Source: Terfezia claveryi (Eukaryota > Ascomycota > Pezizomycetes > Pezizales > Pezizaceae). From it: a stretch of DNA of 64,000 nucleotides. The stretch spans positions 186,001-250,000 of the forward strand of contig WHUX01000065.1 of assembly GCA_015179025.1 (NCBI GenBank), in the 5' to 3' direction. Under the pieces are notes generated by a model, which was not told the origin of the DNA, ran no database searches, and worked only from the letters and a program-made list of their open reading frames with translations. The translations under genes were made by a program, and so were the position numbers. Below, piece after piece: positions 22,647 to 34,294 of this stretch; position 1 is the first letter of the stretch, and every line of letters begins with the position of its first letter.

Positions 22647-24484
22647 ATGTCAAAGACGTTCTCGTTGGATGAGGTTGCGAAGCACAAGGAGAAGGATGAC
22701 TTGTGGATTATCGTTGAGGGGGATGTTTACGATCTCACAAAGTACCTACCTTCAAACTTTATCACATTACCTCATATACCATACATTTCCCTAACATGCT
22801 TCACTAGATTCCAAACAGAGCACCCTGGCGGGCAAAAAATCCTCCAACGAGTCGGCGGCAAAGACGCCACCACTCAATTTTGGAAATACCACAATCAGGG
22901 GATCCTAAATAAATACAAGCCCAAGCTCATGATCGGGTCGCTAGAAGGCAAGGCGGCCGAGAAGCCGGCTACTGCTGCGGCGACAATCGAGGCGCCAAAG
23001 ACTGCTCCTGCGATTATTGTGCCTGCAAAGACCTCTGCAGTGAAGGTGCCAGAGGAGAAGCGAGAGCCGTTAGAGCCGTTAGGGGAGTTGATCCCTTTCG
23101 GTGATCCAAGTTGGTATCAGGGGGTATGTATTCTCTCCCTCACCAAGTTTTGACAAAATGGATGGGTCTAATGATATATTACAGTACCATTCCCCATATT
23201 ACAGCGAGACCCACGCCGCTCTCCGCAATGAAATCCGCTCATGGATGGAGGAGAAGGTGGAGCCCTATCTCAACGAATGGGATGAGGCCAAGCGTGTCCC
23301 CGAAGAAATCTACCAGGAAATGGGCAAGCGGGGGTATCTCGCTGGTCTCCTCGGTTTGCACTACCCAGTGCAATACACAAACTATAGAGTCGCCTCTGTG
23401 CCTCCAGAGAAGTGGGATCTATTCCACGAATTCATCCTTACTGATGAAATTTCCCGAAGTGGAAGTGGTGGGTTCGTGTGGAATGTTATTGGAGGGTATG
23501 GAATTGGGCTTCCGCCGTTGATGAAGTTTGGAAATGAGGTGGTTAGGAAGAGAGTAATTCCGGGGATTATTAATGGTTCGAAGAGGATTTGTTTAGCTAT
23601 TACGGAACCAGATGCGGGGAGTGATGTGGCGAATCTGACTACGACTGCAGAGAAGACGCCTGATGGAAAGCATTTTATCGTGAACGGGGAGAGTATGTAC
23701 CGCCATAAATCAGTTTTAATATGATTTGGATATAGTATGCTAACGTTGACCTATAGAGAAATGGATCACCAACGGTATCTGGTCCGACTACTTCACCGTC
23801 GCCGTCCGCACTGGCAAACCCGGTATGGGCGGTATCTCCGTCCTCCTCATCGAGCGCACCATGCCCGGAGTCTCCACTCGCAAAATGGACTGCCAAGGAG
23901 TCTGGGCCTCGGGCACAACCTACATTACCTTTGAAGACGTCAAGGTCCCCGTAGAAAATCTCATCGGCAAAGAAAACCAAGGTTTCAAAGTCATCATGAC
24001 AAACTTCAACCATGAACGCCTTGGAATCGCGATCCAATCCACCCGCTTCGCACGTGTCTGCTACGAAGAAAGCATGAAATACGCACACAAGCGAAAGACG
24101 TTTGCAAAGAGGCTTATTGACCATCCAGTTATTAGAATGAAGCTCGCGCACATGGCGAGGCAGATTGAGGCGACGCATAATCTGTTGGAAAATCTGATTT
24201 TTCAATGTAAATGTATGGGAGAGACGGAGGCCATGTTGCTGTTGGGTGGGCCGATTGCGAGCTTGAAGGCGCAGAGTACGATCACGTTTGAGTTTTGTGC
24301 GAGGGAGGCAGCGCAGATTTTTGGGGGGCTGGGGTATACTCGCGGCGGGCAGGGGGCAAAGGTGGAGAGGCTGTATAGGGATGTGAGGGGGTACGCGATT
24401 CCAGGTGGTAGTGAGGAGATTATGTTGGATTTGAGTGTCAGGCAGAGCTTGAAGGTGCATCAGGCGTTGGGGATGAAACTGTAG
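22647..24484 (+). CDS. Cytochrome b5-acyl-CoA dehydrogenase fusion protein
   Basis: Four exons (22647-22741, 22808-23123, 23185-23692, 23757-24484) give 548 residues. The first 80 residues are a cytochrome b5 domain with haem ligands His37 in EHPGG and His60 in KYHN. A Lys/Ala/Pro-rich linker leads to an acyl-CoA dehydrogenase domain with CLAITEPDAGSD (FAD/substrate loop), KKWITNG, and a C-terminal AIPGGSEEIM motif. The Glu usually seen in YEGT is absent. A Glu near residue 410 (VCYEESMKYA) aligns with the helix position used as catalytic base in long-chain and isovaleryl dehydrogenases, so the enzyme is probably active. This fusion is known in filamentous fungi. The likely role is flavin-dependent oxidation of an acyl-CoA with electrons passed through b5. 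Substrate and location are unknown. I see no clear N-terminal targeting signal. Confidence 0.92.
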
Positions 24485-26701
24485 AGTACTAGGGAGAGGT
24501 GTGCTCTTGGTTGAGTGATTGCAAAACATTCCCAACTTTTGATGTTTTTCTTCGTAGTTGTTTTGTTGCATTTTGGTTCTTTTTGGTTCCTTCGTCTGGG
24601 TATCATCGGGATAAGTTGGAGGTGTACGATACATAAATGGTTTTCTTTCATAGCTGGGGTTAACTTGAAATAACGAAAGAATGGGACTTGATTATCCTCG
24701 CGCGTTTTGTGCATTCCATATTTAGCTTTGGTTCTGATTTTGGTGACCGCTACCTAGTTAGGGAGATTTGCATTACCCTGAAACAGAGTGCGAATTGCTT
24801 CGTTCCGGCGCCTAGCAGGAAAAGAGAAAGTTTGAAAGCAAGTATAACTAGCTTTATTACCGTTAGATTGATACGATTAAGTATAGTAAGATGCATTATT
24901 GAGTCTCACAGCCCTACAGGTGGAGGGAAACCTAGCTCCATTATCGAAAGTCAAATTACAAAATGACGATGCAGGGAATGCTATATGAGCATGAGCTATC
25001 AACCCAACCTACCTATATTACCTATTCGATTGCGTCAAATTACAACTGAATAGGTCTTTTGGAAAAGGTTTATTACTTTGCATGCATATGGTATGGTTCC
25101 ATTTAAATTAATTGAAAACTAGTTGACCCGCGGGGGGGAAGGGGGGAGGGGGGGAGCCTGCAAGATCTAGAGGCAATGTTACCCTGTACACACACACACA
25201 TGGGATATAACTCTATATTAGTCTTGGGTATCTGCAGAATTAAGTATAGTTTTCCAATTCTACATTCTAAGTTCTAACTACAGTAAGCATATTATATTTC
25301 CTGACTCCCCACCAAACTACTTCAATTGAAATTCTTCCGCTCTCTCTCTCTCTTTCCTACCACTGCACTGCTTGCTTCCCAACGGACTAAAAAAGGGACG
25401 GCGGGTATTTATGTACTTACGGTAGCCAAGTGTCATGTTTCTCTGTAAACTAACTACGAGATGTCAAATTGAATTGATTACATGTAGTTTATATCTGAAA
25501 ACCATGTGAAATGAAAAACCAGTACATATGTGATGTAACTAAAAACATCAAAAAAAAAATTTTTTTTTCTCTGCATCCTGACGCACAAGCCACGTTCTGC
25601 ACGCCAAGAGCTTAACGAACGTTTTTGCTTCCCCTCTCAACTTAACTTTTTCTAAAGGTACGGTACCACGTGCAACCAGACAGCCGAAAAAAATCGGCGT
25701 CATGACGCAATACCTATACTGTTAGTCTGGTTGGCACTCTCGTCGCAATGCAGCAAGTGGTTGGTTACTCCATACCATAATAATCACCAACACAAACATC
25801 ACTAGGATGAATAGCACCATGACCGATACAATCCCATTCCCTCTGCAATTACTGACAGAATTCAGACCATCTCACAGTCGCCATCATAATCAACACCACT
25901 GCATGCGGCTGTTTCCTGCCTCGTGCTAGATCGATTCTCCCAAGAGCTGGAAGAGCCCAAATCTGACGCCGCAGGGCTGGTTCTAAGACAGCGGGAAGAT
26001 AGCAGGTGCTGTGTCTAAGACAGTGCGAGCATGGGAATCCAATATGCGGCTGCCCGGGACTTGAAATTATTTCCTATCTTTCCTCCACCTATAACGTAGG
26101 CGCTGATTTCTATGCTTATTTACACAATGATACGGAGGTTATTTGGATGGAGATTTCTAGGCTTATTCGTACGGTGATACGGGGCTGATTTGGGTGGAGA
26201 TTTTGGGGTGTCTTCGCAGCTTGATTGCGGCAGTGATTTGGTCGCGATAGTTGTGTGTTTTGGAGGGGATAGGATTTTGAGTGCGCGCTAGGATGGGGAT
26301 AAATAGGATGGGTGTGTCAGGAAGTATGGATTGAAATGAGATGCTTCAGGAAGCGGGGATCAAAGTGATTTCCGTCATGGGCGCGGGCAAAATATTTCTG
26401 CGTCAGGAAAGAAGCGGAAGAGGGAGGTGTGTCGGGAAAGCACGAGCTGGAGCGTGTCGGTCGGTACATTACCACGGTTTTGAAAAAGCACGTCAGGAGC
26501 TCACTGAGCACCTGACGCAGATTGCGTCGTTACTGATGTATCGGGAGAAATCCTATGCATTTGGTAGCTCAACTTGGGCCTGTGCTGTTCATTTCTTGTC
26601 TTGACTTCATTCTCTTGCCTCTCCGGTATCCTAGCTTGTAGAGCTTGCATCTCTCTCTCAATATCAGCCAATGACATGCTCGTTGATCAGCCATATACGT
26701 C
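24485..26701. other. Gene-poor region with low-complexity and short repeats
   Basis: Contains a G-rich run near 25133-25155, a short CA run near 25190-25200, an A/T palindrome at 25550-25568, a hairpin-like motif pair at 25669-25737, and three 47-nt imperfect tandem repeats at 26105-26247. No gene is supported. Confidence 0.5.
26105..26247 (+). repeat. Three imperfect tandem repeats of 47-49 nt
   Basis: Copies at 26105-26151, 26152-26198 and 26199-26247 all begin GATTT and share a GATACGG-like centre and a TTTGG(G/A)TGGA-like end. The third is the most diverged. The frame is not preserved as coding on either strand. Confidence 0.55.
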
Positions 26702-28030
26702 CTATTCCTTATTCTCTTTATCTTCATTGTCAAGGTCTATCTCTGCAACAATGTAGCCAAAATTATGAAGATTATAGTCAATCATTTGTCTTCGAAGGTC
26801 TGCAGCCTCTAGTGGTTCGTCGACGGGTAGGACCTTCTTATTCGCATCTGACACAAAGCTCCTGTTGTCTCCTGTTGGTTGTTGGATTGGTATGACAACA
26901 TCTCCTTCAACGGCCGGGCCCTCGTCCACTTTTACTGGACTTCCAATTGGCTCACTCATATGTGCCTCAATTGGTGCCAATTCCTCCAGTGATACATAGC
27001 TTGTCAAGTCGAATCTCATCAACTGATGTACTCTGTGCAGTCGTACTGCCAAAGCAGTGGTGTTGACCAAGTCATTTGCATTAATCTTTATCATCGGTCC
27101 TGGTTACTGTAAGGTTTCTTTCAGGGCAATTATAGAATTCTCCTTCACTTTCATAGCTTCTGAAAGCTTCATCAGCGGCGTTCTCTATGTACTTTTGAAA
27201 CTGCTTGGGATCATTAATGTTCTTGCTCGTTGCCTTCCCTCGCCCGTGTGGCCGCGTAGTCGATGCTATGATAGTCAGCCAAGTTGGCAGGACTTGGTAG
27301 GCATGTTACAAATGATGTTTCCCTCCTCATCCAATTCCTCCCGGATTTCAATAACAGGTTCCCCATCTTCAGTTAAAACCTCTGGTCCCTGCACAACGAG
27401 TAAACTCACGTGCTTCTCCTCGCCCTTCCCCAGTTGCTCTTCAACTTTCTCAATGTTTACGGTGACATCTATCTGTGCTGGCGTCAGTGCTAATCTCTCA
27501 AGGCACAATCCAGAGTACTCACAATTGATGCGATGGTCAATTGCCCGGATGACTTGATCCCTATTCCATTTAAGTCCCGATTTTTCTCCTGGCTAGGATA
27601 AAACCTCTGATTTCCTCAGAACACTTTCATTAGCCCCTTCCACGACAAGCATGATGTTTTAAACCCACATATCCCCGAAGTTACAAAATGCTAGACTATG
27701 CAGTACACACTTGCTGAGTCGACAACCGTTCCTCCAAAGTCATACCCCACTTCGATCTAATCTTTGTTCCGTGATTAGTAACTCTGCATTACCCTCAGCT
27801 ATGGTGGTGACGGATGCTCTCTATCGAAGCATTGGCTGGCAACTCCTGCAATTCCTCCTTCAAACCCTCGTATTCTGCGGAATAGGTCTGCCATTGTCGA
27901 AGTGCTTTCCGGGGGCTAGCCTCAAGCCGAGCGCGATGTCGCTCCAGATATCATTCACAACGGGTTTTGCCGACGACAATGCTATTGATCATTCGAACTT
28001 AGGAGTAAAAGCTGTAGAAAAGTTCCAGAT
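26702..28030 (-). pseudogene. Degraded protein-coding gene of unknown family
   Basis: Open segments in changing frames on the minus strand look like one decayed gene. From 5' to 3' they are: NDIWSDIALGLRLAPGKHFD (near 27950), CLERLALTPAQIDVTVNIEK (27508 onward), KNINDPKQFQKYIENAADEA (near 27200, another frame), and an acidic C-terminal 130-codon frame (27094-26702) with LRRQMIDYNLHNFGYIVAEI and a Glu/Asp-rich end. The segments are hydrophilic and protein-like, but no start, splice sites or domain could be recognised and stops separate them. It may be part of an old transposable element. I do not know a family for it. Confidence 0.4.
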
Positions 28031-28144
28031 TTGGTGTTAGTCAAGGTTTTGGTCCGCCAAGCAGGTAGTGATGGAGCTCTGCCCTAGAGCTCAGAACAAT
28101 AGACTCTTGCCCACATCCTCCAGGCGCGTCAACAAATCCTCAAC

Positions 28145-29310
28145 ATGTCCAGAGCACGAGGTGTTGTACAGCCAATGCCTGTGATGGAACGGCGAGAGCG
28201 TGTGGATGAGGACGGTATGTATGGATTGTCTTCAACTCCTAGAGTATTGATACAAGGAGACTGACCAGACTCAACGACTAGAGATATGTCCCGTCTGCAA
28301 ATCCTCCCGGTACCTCAATCCAAACATGAAATTCCTCATCAATGAGTGCTACCACAAGATGTGCGAATCCTGTGTGGACCGAATCTGCAAGTTCTCACCA
28401 TTGTCCTGGAGTAGGAGAACGATACTAATAGCCCCCCATAGTCACCTTAGGGCCCGCCAATTGTCCCGTCGTCGGCTGCCCCAAAGTTCTCCGCAAAGCC
28501 AAATTCAAAAAACAAACGTTCGAAGACATCGCCATCGAGCGAGAAGTCGACATCCGGAAACGAGTTCATAAAGTCTTCAACAAGCGCCCATCCGACTTTG
28601 ACACCCTAAAACAATACAATGACTACCTTGAGGAAGTTGAATCACTAACATTCAACCTAATCCATGGCATCGACCTGGCAGAAACGGAAAAGAAACTCTC
28701 CGCATATGAGTCCCTCAATAAATCATCAATAGCAGCCAATGCTGCCCTTGCTGCATCTGAAGCAGCGGCGTTTACCCATAACCAGGAGCTTGAAAGACAA
28801 AGTATCATTGCCGCCCGACAGGCAGCCGCTCAGGAAATTGAAGACGAAAAGAGAGAAGCGAAAGAGGCAAAGGAGGATATGGTGCGCGCTTTAGCTCACG
28901 CTAAAGACGAAGATGAAGCCAAGAGGATTGTAGCTGAGTCCGAAAAGAAAATTGCCCTGAAGCGAAGCAGTGCTAGGAGAAAAGAGGAGGAAGCCAAGCT
29001 CAAAGCTGCTCAGGGTATGGCTGGTATCAAGGCAAGCCTGTTGGCTGGAAGTAGGAGGCAGCGTGCGGATGAGGAGGAAGACACGGAACCATTTGATCCA
29101 TTAGGAGGCTACACTGATAAGAGCAAGTACTTCGTCGTGGATAGTAGCTACGATATACCATGGCTCGCGGATCTTCCCAATCGGCAGGATATCCTTGCAG
29201 GCGGCTACTTTGTGGAGGAGTATTATCAGCGCTGTCTTTTCGAAGCTTTCTCAGGACTATCAATTACTCCCGAGGACGCTCCTGGCTCTGATATAGCTAT
29301 GGCCGATTAA
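28145..29310 (+). CDS. TFB3: TFIIH subunit TFB3 / CAK assembly factor MAT1
   Basis: Three exons (28145-28214, 28282-28386, 28442-29310) give 347 residues. Tfb3/MAT1 bridges the cyclin-dependent kinase module to core TFIIH and is needed for phosphorylation of the RNA polymerase II CTD in the nucleus. The N-terminal C3HC4 RING is complete once spliced: CPVCKSSRYLNPNMKFL, CYHKMCESCVDRIF, then GPANCPVVGC. The MAT1 helical domain follows, then a long Ala/Glu/Lys coiled coil, and a C-terminal segment ending in the conserved DILAGGYFVEEYYQR-type region. The second intron (28387-28441) begins with GCAAGT and ends with CATAG. It is a GC..AG intron, and no GT donor gives the right frame. The gene is convergent with the cyclotransferase gene. 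Confidence 0.92.
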
Positions 29311-30108
29311 TAGGTTTAACCACATATTTTTGAATGTTTCATGGTTTATGTTTTGATCTAGCCATTGGGAGCATCATTGCTTGTCATGTTCTTTTGTTGG
29401 TCGGGCGTTACATGGACATATTGTACTTATAGCCGGTCCTTGTTGGTTTGTTTAATGATAATTTTAGGGAGCATAGTTCACCAAACTTCTATCTATATAT
29501 TTCGTGTTGGATATCTCTTCGTAGTCAATCTGAACTAGACATGACTGGCGACATATACTCAAGCGGGCGATGACACTCGCCGTTGATAGGATTTGCCCAA
29601 GATACTATCATGCGCAATTACGCAATCCCCCCCTCCCAGCAGATACGCCGAAGTGCTTGGGACGCCGGAGTGATTCCCATAACGTGAGCCTTCTCCATGT
29701 ATTTTCTATATGAAAGGGACTATTTATATGATCACAGGGGATATTAAGGGAAGGGGGTCCCTAACACCACTTTGTCTTATCAATTGATATGATTTTGTCA
29801 ATTCAAACGATGATTTATTTGAAACACACACTACTACTATATCAGCTGGCCATCTCTAGAGAAACCGATACTGGTCTTTGCACAACGGAGCCGATAAGAG
29901 ATAAGACGATAAGACCAACATCTCAGGTCTGATCGAGACTAAATTTTTGCTCGAGATGTGGAGTATAGTAGGTAGAACTACTGTAGGAGTATAGTTAGTT
30001 TGAGTTCAATACCAAGGTGAATAAATAGGCGCGCATAGATTTTAGCGAGACTAAGTCTACATATACAACACAAAACACTAGTTCGTTCATTCATCGACAA
30101 TCTCCTGC
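29311..30108. other. Convergent intergenic region
   Basis: Lies between the 3' ends of TFB3 and the cyclotransferase gene. It is AT-rich and contains a GATAAGA-rich stretch near 29890-29915. No gene or complete repeat was recognised. Confidence 0.4.
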
Positions 30109-31423
30109 TCATAATTCCGTCTTGATATCTCTCTTTCCCTTCGTGTCAAAATAACCCTCCAGCTCTAGCCACTCAGCTGCAAATGCCGTCGCCAGAGTAG
30201 CCCAGTCATTAACTGTATCCATATCCAGGTGCTCCCCATCATCATCCATCGTATGCCATACTGTCGGAAATGGAGCCGGAATTATATGCAAGACCTCCAC
30301 TCCCCTCTTCAGAAATGGAATATGATCATCCTGAATCCCTCCACCCCATCCAAATTGTGCACCCATCTTATCCTTCTCCGGTAGGAATTGTTTTGATGTA
30401 GGGCGCTTTCCAGTCTTCATGACACCGAGGTCACGAAGGCGGCGTTCCACGTTTGCCATATGCTTATATGCCCAGTGTGTAGTTTTGAAGTAGCTTGGAA
30501 TCATCGGATCTTTGGAGCCTAGGAGATCAAGCAAGACAAACAGATCAATTGACGCAAGCAACGTTCTACGGTGGGATCCGGCGATATGATATGTTTGCTC
30601 CCAAGTGCCCGCTAGATTCCTGTGTATGAGTTGCGTTAGCAATCGTAAGAAATGAGTGGGCGGGGAACTCACCTAGCTCCGTATAAACTGTCATCATCTG
30701 TCCAGTTATCAAAGGCCTCCTCGCCATCCAACAATAGAACCATTACACCTCTATTCCAGGCTTCGTCCCCATCAGCCCCCTCATCATCTTCCAATTCATT
30801 TTTCTTCCCATCTTTTGAGTTAGCCACAGCATTCTTCTTTTTCTCCTCCATATGCTTCCATTTCTTCGTCAACGCTTTATCAATGCCTCTTGCAGCATGC
30901 ATCAACATTGCACAAGGCGCCGCACTATCTGTTGCGCCAATGAATCCCATCGGGGATATTTTGCTGTCATAGTGAGCTACGAGGACGAGACGGCCAACTT
31001 CTCCGGGTCTTGATCCAGGCGGGTCCCGGGTTGCTATGAAGTTGCGCTGTTAGGTACTAGCAGTTAGTATCTAGTTAAGACTCTAGAGACTTCTTCTTAG
31101 AAACGTACAAACGGTATCTCCTTTCCATTGCTCAACGGTGTTGCAGCCGTACTATTGTCATATTCCACCTTCCAATCCGGTAGCTCATTCGACCAGAAAT
31201 CTGTAAAATGCTGGAGAACTTTAAGCGAATTCTCCGTTCCAGGTACCCTGGGAATGAGTATTGGTGCCAGGAGCTTCCCGTTACGAATATCAAAATCCGC
31301 CGATGGGTCAGGGAGTGACTTCAGTGACGCATCTGAAAGAGTTGTGTATGCTCCTGTCAGGGCAGGGAGGAAGGTGATCAACGAGTTGACCAGCGCCTGT
31401 GAAGATAGCTGTCCGAGTCTCAT
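30109..31423 (-). CDS. Glutaminyl-peptide cyclotransferase (M28-like zinc enzyme)
   Basis: Three exons (31423-31109, 31046-30673, 30619-30109) give 399 residues. The enzyme converts N-terminal glutamine to pyroglutamate in the secretory pathway. The single zinc site is complete: Asp145 in GATDSAAPC, Glu214/Glu215 in LLLDGEEAF, and His352 in VWHTMDDD. Other family marks are HYDSK (130-134), TDDDSLYGAR and DDHIPFLKRGVEVLHIIP. A hydrophobic N terminus after the Met at 31423 would serve as a secretion signal, and this decided the start. Open frames further upstream (31420-31765) could hold an extra exon but look less protein-like. A Lys/Glu/Asp-rich insert at about residues 165-200 is longer than in animal enzymes. 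Confidence 0.9.
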
Positions 31424-32025
31424 ATTGCAGCGCAATCTTTTGTGGCGTAGACTAGCCCACGTCGCTGATCCCAGTACTGAGGTAGGGCTAAGCTGGAGGT
31501 ATGTTGTACGAAGCAGTTCGTCAGGCACAAATCTCTGTAGGCTTCTTCAAGGTCGTAGTGCTGGGGGGTGGACTTGTAACAATCCGGAACGGCATCCGTT
31601 TCCTTTGGAGATCCCCGACGGGAGCGCATAGAAAACTTCAAAGATTACTCTCCGAACCAGAGTGTAGCAACGTATATTGAGATTATCCGGTAGGTGCGGA
31701 TAAGTGTTTGGATGCTTGCAGTTTGGACGATGTGGCACTTTACAAGCCAATGTAGCAGTGTCCATGAGAGAATGCTTCGGTATAATTTATTTGAAATAGA
31801 CACTGAAACACTAAGAATTGTGAAAATACAAACTATTGTATCACATTATGGGGGTGTCCACATGCACAGATATACCCCATCTCGCAAAATTCTATTGTAG
31901 TCCACGCGAAGATTTCCATAAATCGTCGACATTGCTTTAGGGAAGTAAAAAAACATCAACCTCTTTCCTCCAAGACCCAAGTCGTAAAGTTGCGGTTGCC
32001 AGAAATTATACATTCGTCTCTCTGC
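31424..32025. other. Upstream region of the cyclotransferase gene
   Basis: Contains the probable promoter of the cyclotransferase gene and the 3' flank of the WD40 gene, both on the minus strand. Short open frames exist but have no recognisable domain. Confidence 0.4.
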
Positions 32026-34294
32026 TCATAGTTTTACTCCCCAGATTCCCCTCCCACCTACGACCCCAAGCCATTCGCTGGGGCCTGTTGTTCCCCCACT
32101 AAGAGTGGGTGCCGACCATGATATATTATTGACCTCCCAATCACTTCTCCAGACCTTTACGGGGGTCCTAGCATGGCTCTCCTGTTGTCCTACAATCTGA
32201 CCTTGAGGCGCTCCAGGGGGTCCAGATTGACCGCTTCCACTCCCTGGATTGTTAAGCGGGACGGTGGTATTTGAGTTCAGTAAGTCCCATACCAGGACAA
32301 GGCAATCGTCCCCTCCCGCTGCAATATAGCCTCGTCTAGTCGGAGCCCATTCAATACAATTAACATTATTTGAATGACCGCGAAGCTCTATAAGAGCCTG
32401 GCCTGGTTGTCGAACGTCAAGAATGCGGACAATGTTTGAATCCTGAGAAAATGTAGCGATGAGGTGCTGATCATGTGGAGATGCTATACAATGGTTAACC
32501 AGAGCCTATTCACCAGGAAGACGAGGTACTCTACCAGCTAGTCTCAGCAGCGGTGGCGGAGAAAGTGATGAAACCGATGGGCTCTGTCCTGTGAGTTTCC
32601 ATCCTCGTGGTGAGTATCGCCCTTGTGGCTTGGGCGGTAGGCTGAGGACATACCTTCCGCGCCTCCACCAGGCTTCCCTGTTGTTGGTTCGTATATAATG
32701 GTACTGTGTTCTAGACTCCTCAAATCGAACATCCTGACACTGCCATCCGCACCACAGCTTGCAAACACGTCTACGCTGTTACTCATGAACCTCACATCAT
32801 ATACCTCTTTATCGTGAGCAATCAATTGAGTCTTTGCTGTCAGAGTTGGTATATCCCAGACAGTGCACGTTGTGTCAATACTACTAGTGATTATAAGAGC
32901 GGGAGAAATTGTATTCCAATCTAAACTGGTAAGGGGAGCTGACGAATCATTTGACTTCGAATTGGACAGGAGTGCTAGCGGTGTAAGTTTCTGTGATTGT
33001 GTGAGAATGGAGTTTGTCCTCGTGATACTGTTTGACGCTGGTGGATTGGGGGATGAGGCAGAATTGGTATTAGGTAGTGACCACAGGCGCAAGTGATCAC
33101 CTGAGGTTGCCAGGAGGTCTGTGAATGGTTTGCTGGTAGTTGGAGGCTCCCATAATATCCTTGTAATCGGGTAGGTGTGCGTGGCTTCTGCCAGTTTCGT
33201 AAATTCAATCGAAGGTTGATTCTCGCCTGATGGATACCCTGAATTTCGGTTCTGCTGTATAGGAGCAGTGCTTAAGATTTGAATCTGGATTCAACACAAC
33301 ATGGTAAGTCGTGTGCTAAGCTTTTTTACGGCGCCTTGTCCTCGGTACTGGAAGGCCCGGGCCATTTGGTTCCCTCAATATGCCCATGGGGCCTAATTAC
33401 GAAGAAAGGGAAAAATCACCTACACAATTATGCGAATCCTCCGAGTAACTCCCGATTGCTACCCTTCCATATCCGCCCAATCCATTTCCGCCCGGGGTTA
33501 CTGGCCACTTACACCAGTCAACTGCGAATATACCCCATGGAGCTAAATACCTCCCATTGGTAGAACCAACAGCACCAGCATACGGGTCAAGCTGATTCAC
33601 GGTAGAGCTGTTGTAAGTTGGAAGACTATTTGGGTGATTGTACTTTCTATCACCAGCAGTGCAAGAAATGGATTGCATTGAAGATAATGGGGTATATTTG
33701 GATGTGGAAGGTGTACAGGTTGGGTCTCCGGCCGAATAAGCTATGCTACCGCTGCCAGTGGTGCGATGCGTAGACATACTCCGTCCAGAAGAGGTATTAG
33801 TGTCTTGCCGACTAGGTGCTCCACTTGGACCACCAGAATACGGCAGGTATGGTTGTGAGCTGGTACTGGCGGTGGGAGTGGCCTGCGGTTGATACGACGT
33901 ATACTGAGAAGGCTGAGTTGAGATTTGTTGCTGTACTGGGTCTGCGGACCTCTGTAACGGGTATAATTCCTGCGGAGACTGTAGCAGTGGCTGCTGGAGA
34001 ACTTGCTGCAGCCGCTGGTGCGGAGATATCGTTGGTAAGCTGGGGTTCAGTGCGGATGATGGCGTAAGTTCTGAGGGGCCCAGCTGTCAGTATCACGGAA
34101 GGGCCTATTATTTTCAGATTCGTACCACTAGAAATACCCAACCCAGTGGGATTTAAGTGCGAAGACGTTTGTAAACGGAGGTTAGGTAAGGCGCTGGCAT
34201 GGGGCGGTATCTGGGACGAGGCGGGGTGATTGGATGGCGCAGGTGAGAGGTCGTTGTCCTGCCCATGCGAGTGTGTGTGCGAGTGGAGAGGCAT
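32026..34294 (-). CDS. DCAF7/HAN11-type WD40 repeat protein with Gln-rich N terminus
   Basis: Five exons (34294-34126, 34070-33424, 33284-32654, 32588-32535, 32483-32026) give about 652 residues. The family (human DCAF7/HAN11, plant TTG1/AN11) forms a WD40 propeller that scaffolds kinases and transcription regulators. Evidence: WGIFAVDWCKWP, a GRVAIGSYSED strand, DLLATSGDHLRLWSLPN, TSLDWNTISPALIITSSIDT with CTVWDI, DVRFMSNSVDVFASCGADGS followed by VRMFDLRSLEHST, and a last repeat with NNVNCIEWAPTRRGYIAAGG. All are standard positions of this family. The first 200 residues are Ser/Gln/Pro-rich and absent from the animal protein. One intron is 139 nt, the others about 50-65 nt. The Met at 34294 is the first in frame, but an upstream exon is possible. 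Confidence 0.85.

Noticed and set aside
31128..31631. Plus-strand frame of 167 codons
   Set aside because: Antisense to the first exon of the glutaminyl cyclotransferase, whose motifs and splice sites are convincing.
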